Shown here one piece after another: positions 36,608 through 45,476 of a stretch of DNA of 64,000 nucleotides. This DNA is from Leadbetterella sp964489955 (lineage in GTDB: Bacteria > Bacteroidota > Bacteroidia > Cytophagales > Spirosomataceae). The stretch lies in assembly GCA_964489955.1 (NCBI GenBank), contig CAZBAV010000002.1, forward strand, positions 72,109 through 136,108. Reading direction: 5' to 3'. Under the pieces are notes generated by a model that saw only the letters and a program-made list of their open reading frames with translations, was not told the origin of the DNA and searched no databases. Position numbers and translations under genes: made by a program. Within the stretch, counting starts at the first letter, position 1. Each line of letters starts with the position of its first letter.

Positions 36608-37951
36608 ATGGAAAACCTTAACCCTAACCCTTCTCAAAACGGACATCTTTCCCGAACCTTAGGCCCTTTTATGCTATGGGGACTCGGTGTGGGATACGTA
36701 ATCTCTGGAATGTACTTTGGCTGGAATCTCGGCCTTGAAGCAGGCGGCACTTACGGTCTTGCAGCCGCCACAGCCTTAATAATTGTCATGTATGTGACTT
36801 TTACTTTTTCATACACAGAACTCGCTTGTGCCATTCCCAAAGCAGGCGGTGTTTTTGACTATGCCACTAAGGCATTAGGCAAGAATGCTGGTTTCTTAGC
36901 CGGATTTTCGCAAATAATAGAGTTCGTTTTTGCTCCGCCAGCCATAGCTGCAGCTATCGGTGCATATTTTCACCTGTTTTTGCCTGGAGTGCCTGTTATG
37001 GCTATTTCTATTGTGGCATACCTAATATTTACGGCTCTCAATATTTCTGGTGTAAAAGCGGCGGCGACATTCGAGTTGGTAATTACAATTTTTGCTGTAG
37101 TAGAGTTGCTCATATTTGCAGGAGTTACATTGCCTCATTTCGAAATGGAGAATTTGCATAAAAACCCTCTTCCAAATGGTTGGCAAGGTGCCTTGGCGGC
37201 CATTCCGTTCGCTATTTGGTTTTTCCTGGCTATTGAAGGAGTAGCAAATGTGGCAGAAGAAGCTATCAATCCGCAAAGGAACGTACTCGTAGGTTTTGGG
37301 TCGGCTTTGTTTACACTTATAGTTTTATGTATCCTCACTTTTGTGTCTGCTGTAGGTGTAGGAGGCTGGGAGGCTATTGTGTACCCATCGCCAGGAGCTG
37401 CTCCTTCAGATTCGCCACTTCCTTTGGCTTTATCCGCTGTCACAGGAGATAGTGCATTTATGTATCACTTATTGATTACTGTTGGCTTATTGGGTTTAGT
37501 AGCTTCTTTTCATGGTATTATTTTGGCTGCCGGGCGAGCCACATTTGAGTTTGGTAGGGTTAAGTATATACCTGCTATGTTTGGTAAAGTCCATCCCAAA
37601 TTTAAAACTCCTGCAAACGCCTTAATCATTAATATGCTTATTGGAATAGTGGCTCTTATTACGGGTAAAACAGGAGATATTATTACTATTGCGTGTTTTG
37701 GAGCCATATCATTATATATCTTTTCTTCTATCTCGGTTATGGTTTTGAGGAAGAAAAATCCAGAAATGCCACGTCCTTTTAAAGTTCCTTTTTATCCTTA
37801 CTTTCCTATAATTTCTTTGGTAATAGCTGTAATAGCTTTGGTGGCTATGATAATTTATAATTTCCAGGTTGCTGTAGTCTTTTTTATCCTTTTAGCTGTA
37901 GGTTATACATGGTTCCATTTTTTCGTAAAACCCAAATTAAATGACAATTAA
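36608..37951 (+). CDS. Ethanolamine permease-like APC-family transporter
   Basis: A 447-residue protein of about 12 membrane helices of the APC superfamily. The N-terminal VISGMYFGWNLGLEAGGTYG resembles ethanolamine permeases (Eat type), and AAIPFAIWFFLAIEGVANVA carries the conserved helix 6 region. It would carry ethanolamine or a close amine into the cell. It overlaps the glutamine-synthetase-like gene by 11 bases and opens a five-gene run. The substrate is inferred from resemblance and context. Confidence 0.85.
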   Translation: MENLNPNPSQNGHLSRTLGPFMLWGLGVGYVISGMYFGWNLGLEAGGTYGLAAATALIIVMYVTFTFSYTELACAIPKAGGVFDYATKALGKNAGFLAGFSQIIEFVFAPPAIAAAIGAYFHLFLPGVPVMAISIVAYLIFTALNISGVKAAATFELVITIFAVVELLIFAGVTLPHFEMENLHKNPLPNGWQGALAAIPFAIWFFLAIEGVANVAEEAINPQRNVLVGFGSALFTLIVLCILTFVSAVGVGGWEAIVYPSPGAAPSDSPLPLALSAVTGDSAFMYHLLITVGLLGLVASFHGIILAAGRATFEFGRVKYIPAMFGKVHPKFKTPANALIINMLIGIVALITGKTGDIITIACFGAISLYIFSSISVMVLRKKNPEMPRPFKVPFYPYFPIISLVIAVIALVAMIIYNFQVAVVFFILLAVGYTWFHFFVKPKLNDN

Positions 37952-39290
37952 ACAACTCATTGAAGAACTAGAAAGTGGTAATGCCACGAAGGTTAAACTA
38001 GCAATTACCGATATTGACGGGGTTTTACGAGGTAAGGTCGTGAGTTTCGATAAGTTTAAATCCATTGCAGAAAGCGGTTTTGGTTTTTGTGATGTTGTTT
38101 TTGGTTGGGACTCCTCTGATGTAGCTTATGATAATGTGAAAGTAACAGGGTGGCACTCGGGTTATCCTGATGCACAAGCAAGTATTGACTTAAGTACACT
38201 GCGTGAAATTCCGTGGGATGACCATATTCCTTTCTTTCTCGCAGATTTTCGTTCCGATGAAAATGTGGCAGAGGTTTGTCCGCGTACGTTGTTGCAAAAA
38301 GTGATAGACAAGGTATCAGAAGCAGGTTTTGTGGCCTATTGTGCACAAGAGTTTGAGTGGTTTAATTTACAAGATAACTCAGACCAACTTCATAAGGAAG
38401 GTTTTAATAAGACAATCCCCTTAAGCAATGGGATGTTTGGGTATTCGGTTTTGAGAGCCTCACAAAACAATGCTTTTTTTAATGACTTGTATGATTTACT
38501 AGGAGATTTTGGAGTACCTCTTGAAGGTATTCACACCGAGACTGGTCCCGGAGTTTATGAAGCGGCTATTACGTATTCTGAAGCTATGGAAGCAGCAGAC
38601 CGTGCCGTTCTTTTTAAAGCAGGTACAAAGGAGATCGGCCACCGTCATGGAGTGTTGCCCACTTTTATGGCTAAGTTTCACGAAAGTCTGCCCGGATGCA
38701 GCGGTCATGTACACCAAAGTTTATGGTCAGCAGATAAGAAGAAGAACTTGTTTTATGATGAAAAAAATAGGATAAGTCCTTTGATGGAAAGTTACATGGC
38801 TGGGCAGTTATACTGTCTGCCTTATATTCTGCCGATGTTTGCACCTACTGTAAACAGTTATAAGCGATTAGTGGAGGGAGCCTGGGCTCCAACTACGCTA
38901 ACTTGGGCTATAGATAACCGTACTACAGCTTTGCGTGCTTTACCGGGGAGTGACAAAAGTACACGCTTAGAAACCCGTGTTGTGGGCTCTGACTCAAATC
39001 CTTATTTGGCTATTGCAGCTTGTTTGGCTTCTGGTCTTTATGGCGTAAAGAATAATTTAAAACTAGATATCCCAGCCACCAAGGGGAACGGCTATGCGGA
39101 TAAAGCAAATGGGCTTTTGCCATCAAGTCTTTGGGAGGCAACTCAGGCTATGAAAAGCTCAGCAGTAGCCGTAGAATTATTTGGTGAGAAATTCGTTGAG
39201 CATTTTGCTGCTACCCGAGAATGGGAATGGAAGCAGTTTAGTAAAGTAGTTACCGACTGGGAGTTAAAAAGGTATCTAGAAATCATTTGA
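37941..39290 (+). CDS. Glutamine synthetase-like gamma-glutamyl amine ligase
   Basis: A 449-residue protein of the glutamine synthetase fold with a beta-grasp N-terminus (TDIDGVLRGKVVSFDKF). Catalytic residues are seen in AQEFEWF, GIHTETGPGVYEAAI, SGHVHQSLW, DNRTTALRAL and RLETRVVGSDSNPYLA. It belongs to the divergent branch with PuuA, IpuC and GlnA4, which attach glutamate to amines; GlnA4 of Streptomyces coelicolor makes gamma-glutamylethanolamide. It lacks the adenylylation-site context of a housekeeping GlnA. The overlap with the permease and the following oxidation genes support an amine-glutamylating role. Confidence 0.85.
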   Translation: MTIKQLIEELESGNATKVKLAITDIDGVLRGKVVSFDKFKSIAESGFGFCDVVFGWDSSDVAYDNVKVTGWHSGYPDAQASIDLSTLREIPWDDHIPFFLADFRSDENVAEVCPRTLLQKVIDKVSEAGFVAYCAQEFEWFNLQDNSDQLHKEGFNKTIPLSNGMFGYSVLRASQNNAFFNDLYDLLGDFGVPLEGIHTETGPGVYEAAITYSEAMEAADRAVLFKAGTKEIGHRHGVLPTFMAKFHESLPGCSGHVHQSLWSADKKKNLFYDEKNRISPLMESYMAGQLYCLPYILPMFAPTVNSYKRLVEGAWAPTTLTWAIDNRTTALRALPGSDKSTRLETRVVGSDSNPYLAIAACLASGLYGVKNNLKLDIPATKGNGYADKANGLLPSSLWEATQAMKSSAVAVELFGEKFVEHFAATREWEWKQFSKVVTDWELKRYLEII

Positions 39291-39376
39291 AAATCTCTGG
39301 AATAACCTCAAATTTGTACCAATTAAGAGAATAAATAATTACCAATGACGCATGATCATTAGTGGTTCATTCTTTG

Positions 39377-39425
39377 CTTTTAGTTTTTCATTATTAACTA
39401 TTCATTTTTCACTTTTAGTTTTTCA
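39377..39425. repeat. Imperfect AT-rich direct repeat
   Basis: The 14-mer CTTTTAGTTTTTCA occurs at 39377-39390 and 39412-39425, amid other variants such as CATTTTTCAC, in the 149-base gap between the ligase and alcohol dehydrogenase genes. It looks like slippage-derived or dispersed noncoding repeat DNA and separates an otherwise tightly packed gene run. Confidence 0.6.
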
Positions 39426-39439
39426 CTTTTCATTAATAT

Positions 39440-40582
39440 ATGAGTTCCATTTTTCAATATAATTTCCCTACTACCATACGTTTTGGGGCTAATGTAATTA
39501 AAGAGCTTCCTGCTTATCTTAAAGCCAATAATCTTAAAAATCCTTTAATTGTTACGGATCCAATTGTGGCTCAATTGCCATTTTTTAAAGACATTGTTAA
39601 GAATTTAGAAACAAATGGATTTAGTGTGGAGGTTTTTTCGGATATCCATAAAAATCCTGTAAAATCCGATGTATATAAAGGCACGGAGGTTTGGGATAAT
39701 ACTAAACGGGATAGTATAGTCGGTATTGGTGGCGGTGCCGGCTTGGATGTAGCTAGGGCTATTTGTTTACGTATTTACCATAGGGAAGACCTGTTTAAAT
39801 ATGATGATTTAATTGGCGGCGACGTGTATGTAACCAATGATGTGCCGCATTTTGTAACGGTTCCTACTACTTCTGGTACGGGGTCCGAGGTGGGTAGAAG
39901 TGCCATTATAGCAGACGATGAAACTCATCAGAAAAAAATTCTTTTCTCGCCAAAATTGATGGCGAAAATTGTATTTGCGGACCCGCTTCTTACAATGGAA
40001 ATACCGGCAGCTATTACGGCAGCAACGGGAATGGACGCTTTAACTCATAACCTGGAAGCTTTTTTAGCCAAAAACTATCACCCCATGTGTGACGGAATTG
40101 CCTTAGAAGGTATGCAGTTAATCCATAGTTCTATTGAAAAAGCTACGCTAAATCCAGATTTAGAGTCCCGTTCTAAAATGCTTTTAGGTTCTATGATGGG
40201 GGCTATTGCTTTCCAAAAAGGGCTTGGAGTAGTGCATTCGCTTGCTCACCCTCTGTCATCTTTGTTGGATACCCACCATGGTTTGGCCAATGCTGTTAAT
40301 TTGCCTTACGGTATGGAGTTTAATATTGCTGGTTTTGAAGATAAGTTTAGAGCCATTGCCCGAAAGCTCGAATTAAAAGATGAGTCTGGAGCGGGTGTTG
40401 TAAATAATCTTTTTGAGTTGAATACAAAAATCAATATTCCTCATAAACTGCGGGATATTGGTGTTAAAGAGGAACATATAGAGACTTTGGCAGATTTGGC
40501 GATTGCAGATTTTGCACATCCGAATAATCCGAAACCCGTATCTAGAGAAGACTTTAAGCAACTCTACCTAAAAGCATTGTAA
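39440..40582 (+). CDS. Iron-containing alcohol dehydrogenase
   Basis: A 380-residue group III alcohol dehydrogenase. The nucleotide motif is GIGGGAGLDVARA; metal ligands are expected in ITAATGMDALTHNLEAFLA and GVVHSLAHPLSSLLDTHHGL. Such enzymes oxidise primary alcohols to aldehydes with NAD. In this context it would oxidise the hydroxyl of a gamma-glutamylated amino alcohol. Its stop overlaps the start of the next gene by one base (TAATG), showing tight coupling. Confidence 0.9.
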   Translation: MSSIFQYNFPTTIRFGANVIKELPAYLKANNLKNPLIVTDPIVAQLPFFKDIVKNLETNGFSVEVFSDIHKNPVKSDVYKGTEVWDNTKRDSIVGIGGGAGLDVARAICLRIYHREDLFKYDDLIGGDVYVTNDVPHFVTVPTTSGTGSEVGRSAIIADDETHQKKILFSPKLMAKIVFADPLLTMEIPAAITAATGMDALTHNLEAFLAKNYHPMCDGIALEGMQLIHSSIEKATLNPDLESRSKMLLGSMMGAIAFQKGLGVVHSLAHPLSSLLDTHHGLANAVNLPYGMEFNIAGFEDKFRAIARKLELKDESGAGVVNNLFELNTKINIPHKLRDIGVKEEHIETLADLAIADFAHPNNPKPVSREDFKQLYLKAL

Positions 40583-41271
40583 TGGTTATTGGTGTAACAG
40601 ATTGTAGTAAATTTGATATTTATAACCAATGGATATTGGATTATCATCCCTCTGTGGAGACCATTAAGATTTCCTGGAAAGACAATAGCCTGTCCCGCCT
40701 AAAGGAGTGTGATGGTGTTTTACTAACAGGTGGCGAAGACGTACATCCGCGGTTTTATAACAAACCAGAATATCTGCCTTATTGTTATGCAGATGACATA
40801 AATGAGGAAAGGGACAAATTGGAATGGGAGGTGTTGGAGTACACCCAAGTGAATAATTTGCCTGTTTTGGGTATTTGTAGAGGATTGCAGCTTGCCAATG
40901 TATTTTTTGGAGGGACATTGATACCCGATATTCCTACATGGGGGAAGTTTAACCATAGTAAATTGGTAGATGGGTCAGATCGTTACCATACAGTAAGGGT
41001 GGATCCCAATTCCTCGCTCTTCCAGCTTCTCGGCGTTTCAGAAGGCGTTATCAATAGTAATCACCATCAGAGTGTAGAATTGGTGGGTGAAGGATTGGTA
41101 GTTTCGGCTCTCTCAGAAGATGGTGTGGTGGAAGCATTAGAGAGAAAAGGTAATGAAGCTCCTTATCTCTCTTTGGTACAATGGCACCCAGAGCGTCTGA
41201 AAGACCAAGATAGCCCGTTTGTACAGAGAATACGGACAGCATTTATACAAGCATGTGAAAAGAATAAATAA
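40582..41271 (+). CDS. Class I amidotransferase-type gamma-glutamyl hydrolase (PuuD-like)
   Basis: A 229-residue peptidase C26 protein. The nucleophile Cys lies in LGICRGLQLANVFFGG and the His-Glu pair in VQWHPERL; SNHHQSV is also typical. PuuD hydrolyses gamma-glutamyl-GABA in putrescine breakdown; here it would release glutamate from the oxidised gamma-glutamyl product. It sits between the alcohol and aldehyde dehydrogenase genes, overlapping the first by 1 base and 9 bases before the second. Confidence 0.88.
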   Translation: MVIGVTDCSKFDIYNQWILDYHPSVETIKISWKDNSLSRLKECDGVLLTGGEDVHPRFYNKPEYLPYCYADDINEERDKLEWEVLEYTQVNNLPVLGICRGLQLANVFFGGTLIPDIPTWGKFNHSKLVDGSDRYHTVRVDPNSSLFQLLGVSEGVINSNHHQSVELVGEGLVVSALSEDGVVEALERKGNEAPYLSLVQWHPERLKDQDSPFVQRIRTAFIQACEKNK

Positions 41272-41280
41272 GAAGACAAA

Positions 41281-42645
41281 ATGAAAATTATAAATCCGTT
41301 TGATGAGTCGGTAATTAAAGAAGTTGTAGAGGATTCTGCCGAAAGTATACAAGCGAAATATAAAAAAGTAAAGGAAGGACAAAAGCAATGGGCTTTGATG
41401 TCATTGGAAGAGCGTATAGCTTGCATAGCCCGTTTTAATGATTTTTTAGAAGAAGAAAAAGATAAACTTGCCAAAACCTTAACACAGGAGGTGGGAAAAC
41501 CTCTTTGGCAGTCTTTAAATGAGATATCCGGAGCTAGGAATCGTATAAAGTTTTTCGTAGGAAATAGCGAGAAATGGTTAGCAGATGAGTGGATTAATGA
41601 AAGCGATGCCACCAGAGAGAAGATAGTTTATGAGCCTTTGGGTGTAATCGGTAATATTTCTGCGTGGAATTACCCATATTTGGTAGGAGTAAATGTTTTT
41701 GTCCCTGCTTTGATTGGCGGTAACAGTGTTTTGTATAAGCCATCAGAGTATGCTACACTTACAGGATTACACATACAGGAATTATTATATAAAGCAGGCG
41801 TTCCTGAAGATGCGTTTGAGATTGTGATAGGGAAAGGTTCTGCGGGGCAGGCGATGCTAGAATTGCGACTGGATGGCTACTATTTTACAGGAAGTTATAA
41901 AACCGGTCAATATATAGCAAGCCAAGTTGCTCCAAAACTAGTAAATGTACAGTTAGAACTAGGTGGTAAAGACCCACTTTATGTAATGGATGACGTGGAG
42001 GATATAGCCAAAGTAGCTGAAGCTGCTCTTGAGGGTGCAATGTATAACAATGGACAAAGCTGCTGTTCTGTGGAGCGGATTTATGTACATGAGAATATTT
42101 ATGATGCCTTTGTGGATTCTTTTGTGGAGGCTGCTCAGAAGATGAAAATTGGTAATCCGGAAGAAGAGGGTGTGGAGATTGGCCCATTAAGTAGAAAGGA
42201 GCAAATCGCTTTTTTAGATGCACAAATTAAGGATGCAGAGACTAAAGGAGCAAGGATAGTAGTAGGTGGCAAAGCTATAGAAGGAACAGGTTATTTCTTT
42301 GAACCAACAGTGGCGGTGAATGTTAACCACAGTATGGGATTAATGACAGAGGAGTCTTTTGGACCCATAATTGGAATACAAAAGGTGACATCAGATGCCG
42401 AAGCTTTGGAGCTTATGCAAGATACAGTTTATGGTTTAACCGCAGCTGTATATTCTAAAGATTACGATAGGGCAGAAGCACTATTCTCACAATTAAATAC
42501 CGGTACGGTGTACTGGAACTGCTGTGACCGTGTGAGTGCTGGACTTCCGTGGTCTGGTCGCCAACAATCAGGTATTGGAGCTACGTTATCCCACTTGGGG
42601 ATACGTGCTTTTGTGCAACCGAAAGCTTATCATTTGAGGGGGTAA
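41281..42645 (+). CDS. NAD(P)-dependent aldehyde dehydrogenase
   Basis: A 454-residue aldehyde dehydrogenase with SAWNYPY in the cofactor region, the catalytic Glu in QLELGGKDP and the catalytic Cys in NNGQSCCSVERI. It closes the five-gene run and would oxidise the aldehyde formed by the alcohol dehydrogenase to the acid (gamma-glutamylglycine if ethanolamine is the substrate). A terminator follows. Taken alone, the substrate cannot be read from its sequence. Confidence 0.9.
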   Translation: MKIINPFDESVIKEVVEDSAESIQAKYKKVKEGQKQWALMSLEERIACIARFNDFLEEEKDKLAKTLTQEVGKPLWQSLNEISGARNRIKFFVGNSEKWLADEWINESDATREKIVYEPLGVIGNISAWNYPYLVGVNVFVPALIGGNSVLYKPSEYATLTGLHIQELLYKAGVPEDAFEIVIGKGSAGQAMLELRLDGYYFTGSYKTGQYIASQVAPKLVNVQLELGGKDPLYVMDDVEDIAKVAEAALEGAMYNNGQSCCSVERIYVHENIYDAFVDSFVEAAQKMKIGNPEEEGVEIGPLSRKEQIAFLDAQIKDAETKGARIVVGGKAIEGTGYFFEPTVAVNVNHSMGLMTEESFGPIIGIQKVTSDAEALELMQDTVYGLTAAVYSKDYDRAEALFSQLNTGTVYWNCCDRVSAGLPWSGRQQSGIGATLSHLGIRAFVQPKAYHLRG

Positions 42646-42656
42646 AACCTGAATAG

Positions 42657-42697
42657 TTTGGAAGAAGGAGTACCCATTTTGTACTTTTTCTTCCAAA
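42657..42697. terminator. Bidirectional terminator between convergent genes
   Basis: TTTGGAAGAA and AGTAC (42657-42673) pair with GTACT and TTCTTCCAAA (42681-42697) around a 7-nt loop, with a small internal bulge. It lies between the aldehyde dehydrogenase (plus) and the M16 peptidase (minus). Confidence 0.75.
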
Positions 42698-42703
42698 CCA
42701 TGT

Positions 42704-43936
42704 TTATGCCTCAGGCAAATAGTACATTGTACTTCCAAAGTTAAGACTCTCTCTTGCTGTAGATAGCATAGTTTCTGTGCTTACGCTTTCTAAAGTATTT
42801 ATGGCCGAGTTGGTTAGGTTTACATCTCCGGCATTGGCCGCAAAAGCAATCTTCATGGCACGGCTAAGTACTTCTGTGTCTCCAAATTTATCCAAAGAAA
42901 CCGCTTGGGTCTTTACTTTTTGCAGCTCTTCGTGCAAATTATCCAGGCTTAGCATATTTTGTAAAATATCTTGCACGGCCCGATCTGCTTCTTCAATGCC
43001 GAAATCTGGGTTTACCGTGCCATGGATTAAGAACATTCCGCTATCCAGATAAGCCATGTTTTGAGCTGACAAATTGGAGAAAATAGGTTGTTCTTTTACC
43101 AGTTTTTGGTACAAGGCAGAGGTTTGGCCTTTACCCAGAATGTCGGCAAAAAGATTCATGCTGTATTCGCCTTCAGTATATCTTTGTGGTGTGTGGTAGG
43201 CTTTGTAAAGCGTTTTTAGTGGCACATCTGCATGATGTGTAAGCAAGCGATCCTCTGTTTGAGTAGATTCTTTCGGAAAATCTTTAGTAACCGCTTCACC
43301 TGCCGGAATATCTCCAAACCATTTCCTAGTTAATCTTTCAACTTCTGCAGTTTTTACATTGCCAGCGACCACCAAAACGGCATTATTGGGCACATAGAAA
43401 CGATAAAAGAATTCTTTCACGTCTTCCATAGTGGCGTTTTCTATATGGCTGATTTCCTTGCCAATAGTAGGCCAGCTGTAAGGATGGTTTTTATAAATAA
43501 TCGGACGGAACTTTAACCATAAATCTCCGTAAGGTTGGTTTAGGTAACGCTGTTTAAACTCTTCTATAACTACGTTTCTTTGAACTTCCAGTACTTTTGG
43601 GTCAAATGAAAGAGAAAGCATACGGTCTGACTCCAACCAAAAAGCTGTTTCCAGGTTCTGTGTTGGAACAGTTATGTAATAGTTGGTAATGTCTAATGAG
43701 GTAAAAGCGTTATTGTTTCCACCTACTTTTTGTAACGGTTCATCAAAAGACGGAATGTTTTTAGACCCACCAAACATCAAATGCTCAAAAAGATGGGCAA
43801 AGCCAGTTTTATTGGGATTTTCATCCCGTGAGCCTACGTTATAACAAAGGTTAAAAGCGGTGGTTAAGCTTGAACTATCTTCGTGAACACAAACTTTAAG
43901 GCCATTATTTAGCTCAAAGTAATTGAAATCAATCAT
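42704..43936 (-). CDS. M16-family zinc peptidase
   Basis: A 410-residue protein with the inverted zinc motif HLFEH (His48, Glu51, His52) and a downstream Glu in EVQRNVVIEEFKQRY, which is the third-ligand helix. No signal peptide is seen. M16B peptidases of this size work as dimers, often one active and one inactive subunit; no second M16 gene is adjacent here. It probably degrades small peptides in the cytoplasm or periplasm. Confidence 0.9.
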   Translation of the reverse strand: MIDFNYFELNNGLKVCVHEDSSSLTTAFNLCYNVGSRDENPNKTGFAHLFEHLMFGGSKNIPSFDEPLQKVGGNNNAFTSLDITNYYITVPTQNLETAFWLESDRMLSLSFDPKVLEVQRNVVIEEFKQRYLNQPYGDLWLKFRPIIYKNHPYSWPTIGKEISHIENATMEDVKEFFYRFYVPNNAVLVVAGNVKTAEVERLTRKWFGDIPAGEAVTKDFPKESTQTEDRLLTHHADVPLKTLYKAYHTPQRYTEGEYSMNLFADILGKGQTSALYQKLVKEQPIFSNLSAQNMAYLDSGMFLIHGTVNPDFGIEEADRAVQDILQNMLSLDNLHEELQKVKTQAVSLDKFGDTEVLSRAMKIAFAANAGDVNLTNSAINTLESVSTETMLSTARESLNFGSTMYYLPEA

Positions 43937-44063
43937 AGAATGGTATTTGCCTCAAAATTATGCTTAAATTTGGGATTTTAGTACATAAATAGACAATGTT
44001 TGTTCCTCTTCTAAAAGTTGAGGGGACATAACTTTAAAGTAGAAGATTTAGAGAGATTTGATT

Positions 44064-44549
44064 ATGCAAATAAGAATAGGGCACGGTTACGATGTACACC
44101 AGTTGGCGGAAGGTTATGAATTGAGTTTAGGAGGGATAAAAATCCTGCATCATGTAGGTTCTATGGGTCATTCGGATGCTGATGTACTGTTACATGCCAT
44201 TTGTGATGCTATGCTGGGTGCCTTATCATTAGGAGATATCGGGAAGCATTTTAAAAATACTGATCCTCAGTGGAGAGGAATGGATAGTAAGCACTTCCTT
44301 AAGGAAGTAAACGGTATGATTGCGGAAAAAGGATACCGTGTTGGCAATATTGATTCTACACTGATTTTGGAAGAACCAAAGATTGGGAAGTATATTCCAG
44401 AGATGAAAGAGGTGATAGCCGGATGTTTGGGAATTGAGCCAGATGACGTGTCCGTAAAGGCTACCACTTCAGAAACCATGGGTTTTGTGGGACGTAAAGA
44501 AGGACTGCAAGCACATGCAGTTTGCATTTTGTTTAGAAAAGAAGATTAA
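44064..44549 (+). CDS. ispF: 2-C-methyl-D-erythritol 2,4-cyclodiphosphate synthase
   Basis: About 161 residues from the ATG at 44064 (an in-frame TTG at 44058 is less likely). The metal site is IRIGHGYDVHQL (Asp and His) and HSDADVLLHAI; the C-terminal ETMGFVGRKEGL is typical of IspF. It makes MEcPP in the non-mevalonate isoprenoid pathway, in the cytoplasm, as a trimer. It is followed by dapA. Confidence 0.96.
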   Translation: MQIRIGHGYDVHQLAEGYELSLGGIKILHHVGSMGHSDADVLLHAICDAMLGALSLGDIGKHFKNTDPQWRGMDSKHFLKEVNGMIAEKGYRVGNIDSTLILEEPKIGKYIPEMKEVIAGCLGIEPDDVSVKATTSETMGFVGRKEGLQAHAVCILFRKED

Positions 44550-44566
44550 ATTTATCTGAAGACTAC

Positions 44567-44574
44567 TAATTTTG
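44567..44574 (+). promoter_or_regulatory. Possible -7 box for dapA
   Basis: TAATTTTG fits TAnnTTTG, 21 bases before the dapA start. The -33 box is not evident. Confidence 0.4.
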
Positions 44575-44594
44575 TAGAAAATTAACCAATTATT

Positions 44595-45476
44595 ATGAAA
44601 GAACTTTTTGGCTTAGGTACAGCCCTCACTACACCGTTTACAGAAGATAATCAAGTAGATTATGATGGAATGAAGCGTCATTTAGACTATTTGAAGAAGG
44701 AAGGCGTAGATTATTACGTAGTAAACGGTACTACAGGAGAATCTGTTACTACTACTGCCAAGGAGAAGTTTGAGATTTTGGATTTTGTGAAGAAATATAA
44801 CAATCACGAAAAGCCGATAGTTTTTGGAATTGGTGGTAATAATACACAGGGGGTATTAGACATGATAGCCGCAACTGATTTTACAGACATTACAGCTATT
44901 TTGTCGGTTTGTCCATATTATAATAAGCCGTCACAAAGAGGGATTTTGTTACACTTTCAAGCAATAGCCGATGCTAGTCCGGTTCCTGTTATTTTGTACA
45001 ATGTACCGGGGAGGACAGTAGTTTCTATGACCGTAGAAACGATAGCTGAACTGGCTCAACACCCTAATATTATAGGCCTTAAAGATGCTTCTAGCAGTAT
45101 AGAGAAAGCCATAGATTTATCAAGAACACTTCCTGATGATTTTCTTCTTCTTTCTGGCGATGATAACCTGTTTACAGCTCAGGCTAGTTTGGGTTATAAA
45201 GGAGTGATTTCGGTTATTGGTAATGGTTTCGCAAAAGAGTTTTATGAGTTAGTACATTCTGCTCTGAAAGGCGATTTTGATAATGCGAAACGTTTACAAG
45301 GTAAATTTTTAGATTTTGACCACCTGTTATATGTTGAGTCTAATCCAGTTGGTATAAAATGTGTATTAGATATTAAGGGAATTTATGATGGGCGGGTGAG
45401 ACTACCATTAGCAAAGGCTTCTGATGAGCTATATGCTAAAATGGAAGATTCTATGCGTAAAGAAGGTTTTTTATGA
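44595..45476 (+). CDS. dapA: 4-hydroxy-tetrahydrodipicolinate synthase
   Basis: A 293-residue TIM-barrel aldolase. VNGTTGES is the pyruvate-binding motif, the catalytic Tyr is in LYNVPGRT and the Schiff-base Lys in IIGLKDASSS. It condenses pyruvate and aspartate semialdehyde in lysine and cell-wall precursor synthesis. It overlaps the PAP2 gene by 4 bases. Confidence 0.96.
   Translation: MKELFGLGTALTTPFTEDNQVDYDGMKRHLDYLKKEGVDYYVVNGTTGESVTTTAKEKFEILDFVKKYNNHEKPIVFGIGGNNTQGVLDMIAATDFTDITAILSVCPYYNKPSQRGILLHFQAIADASPVPVILYNVPGRTVVSMTVETIAELAQHPNIIGLKDASSSIEKAIDLSRTLPDDFLLLSGDDNLFTAQASLGYKGVISVIGNGFAKEFYELVHSALKGDFDNAKRLQGKFLDFDHLLYVESNPVGIKCVLDIKGIYDGRVRLPLAKASDELYAKMEDSMRKEGFL

Noticed and set aside
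36608..42645. Putrescine (Puu) pathway
   Set aside because: The run has an alcohol dehydrogenase and an ethanolamine-type permease and lacks PuuB oxidase and a transaminase, so a hydroxyl-bearing amine fits better.
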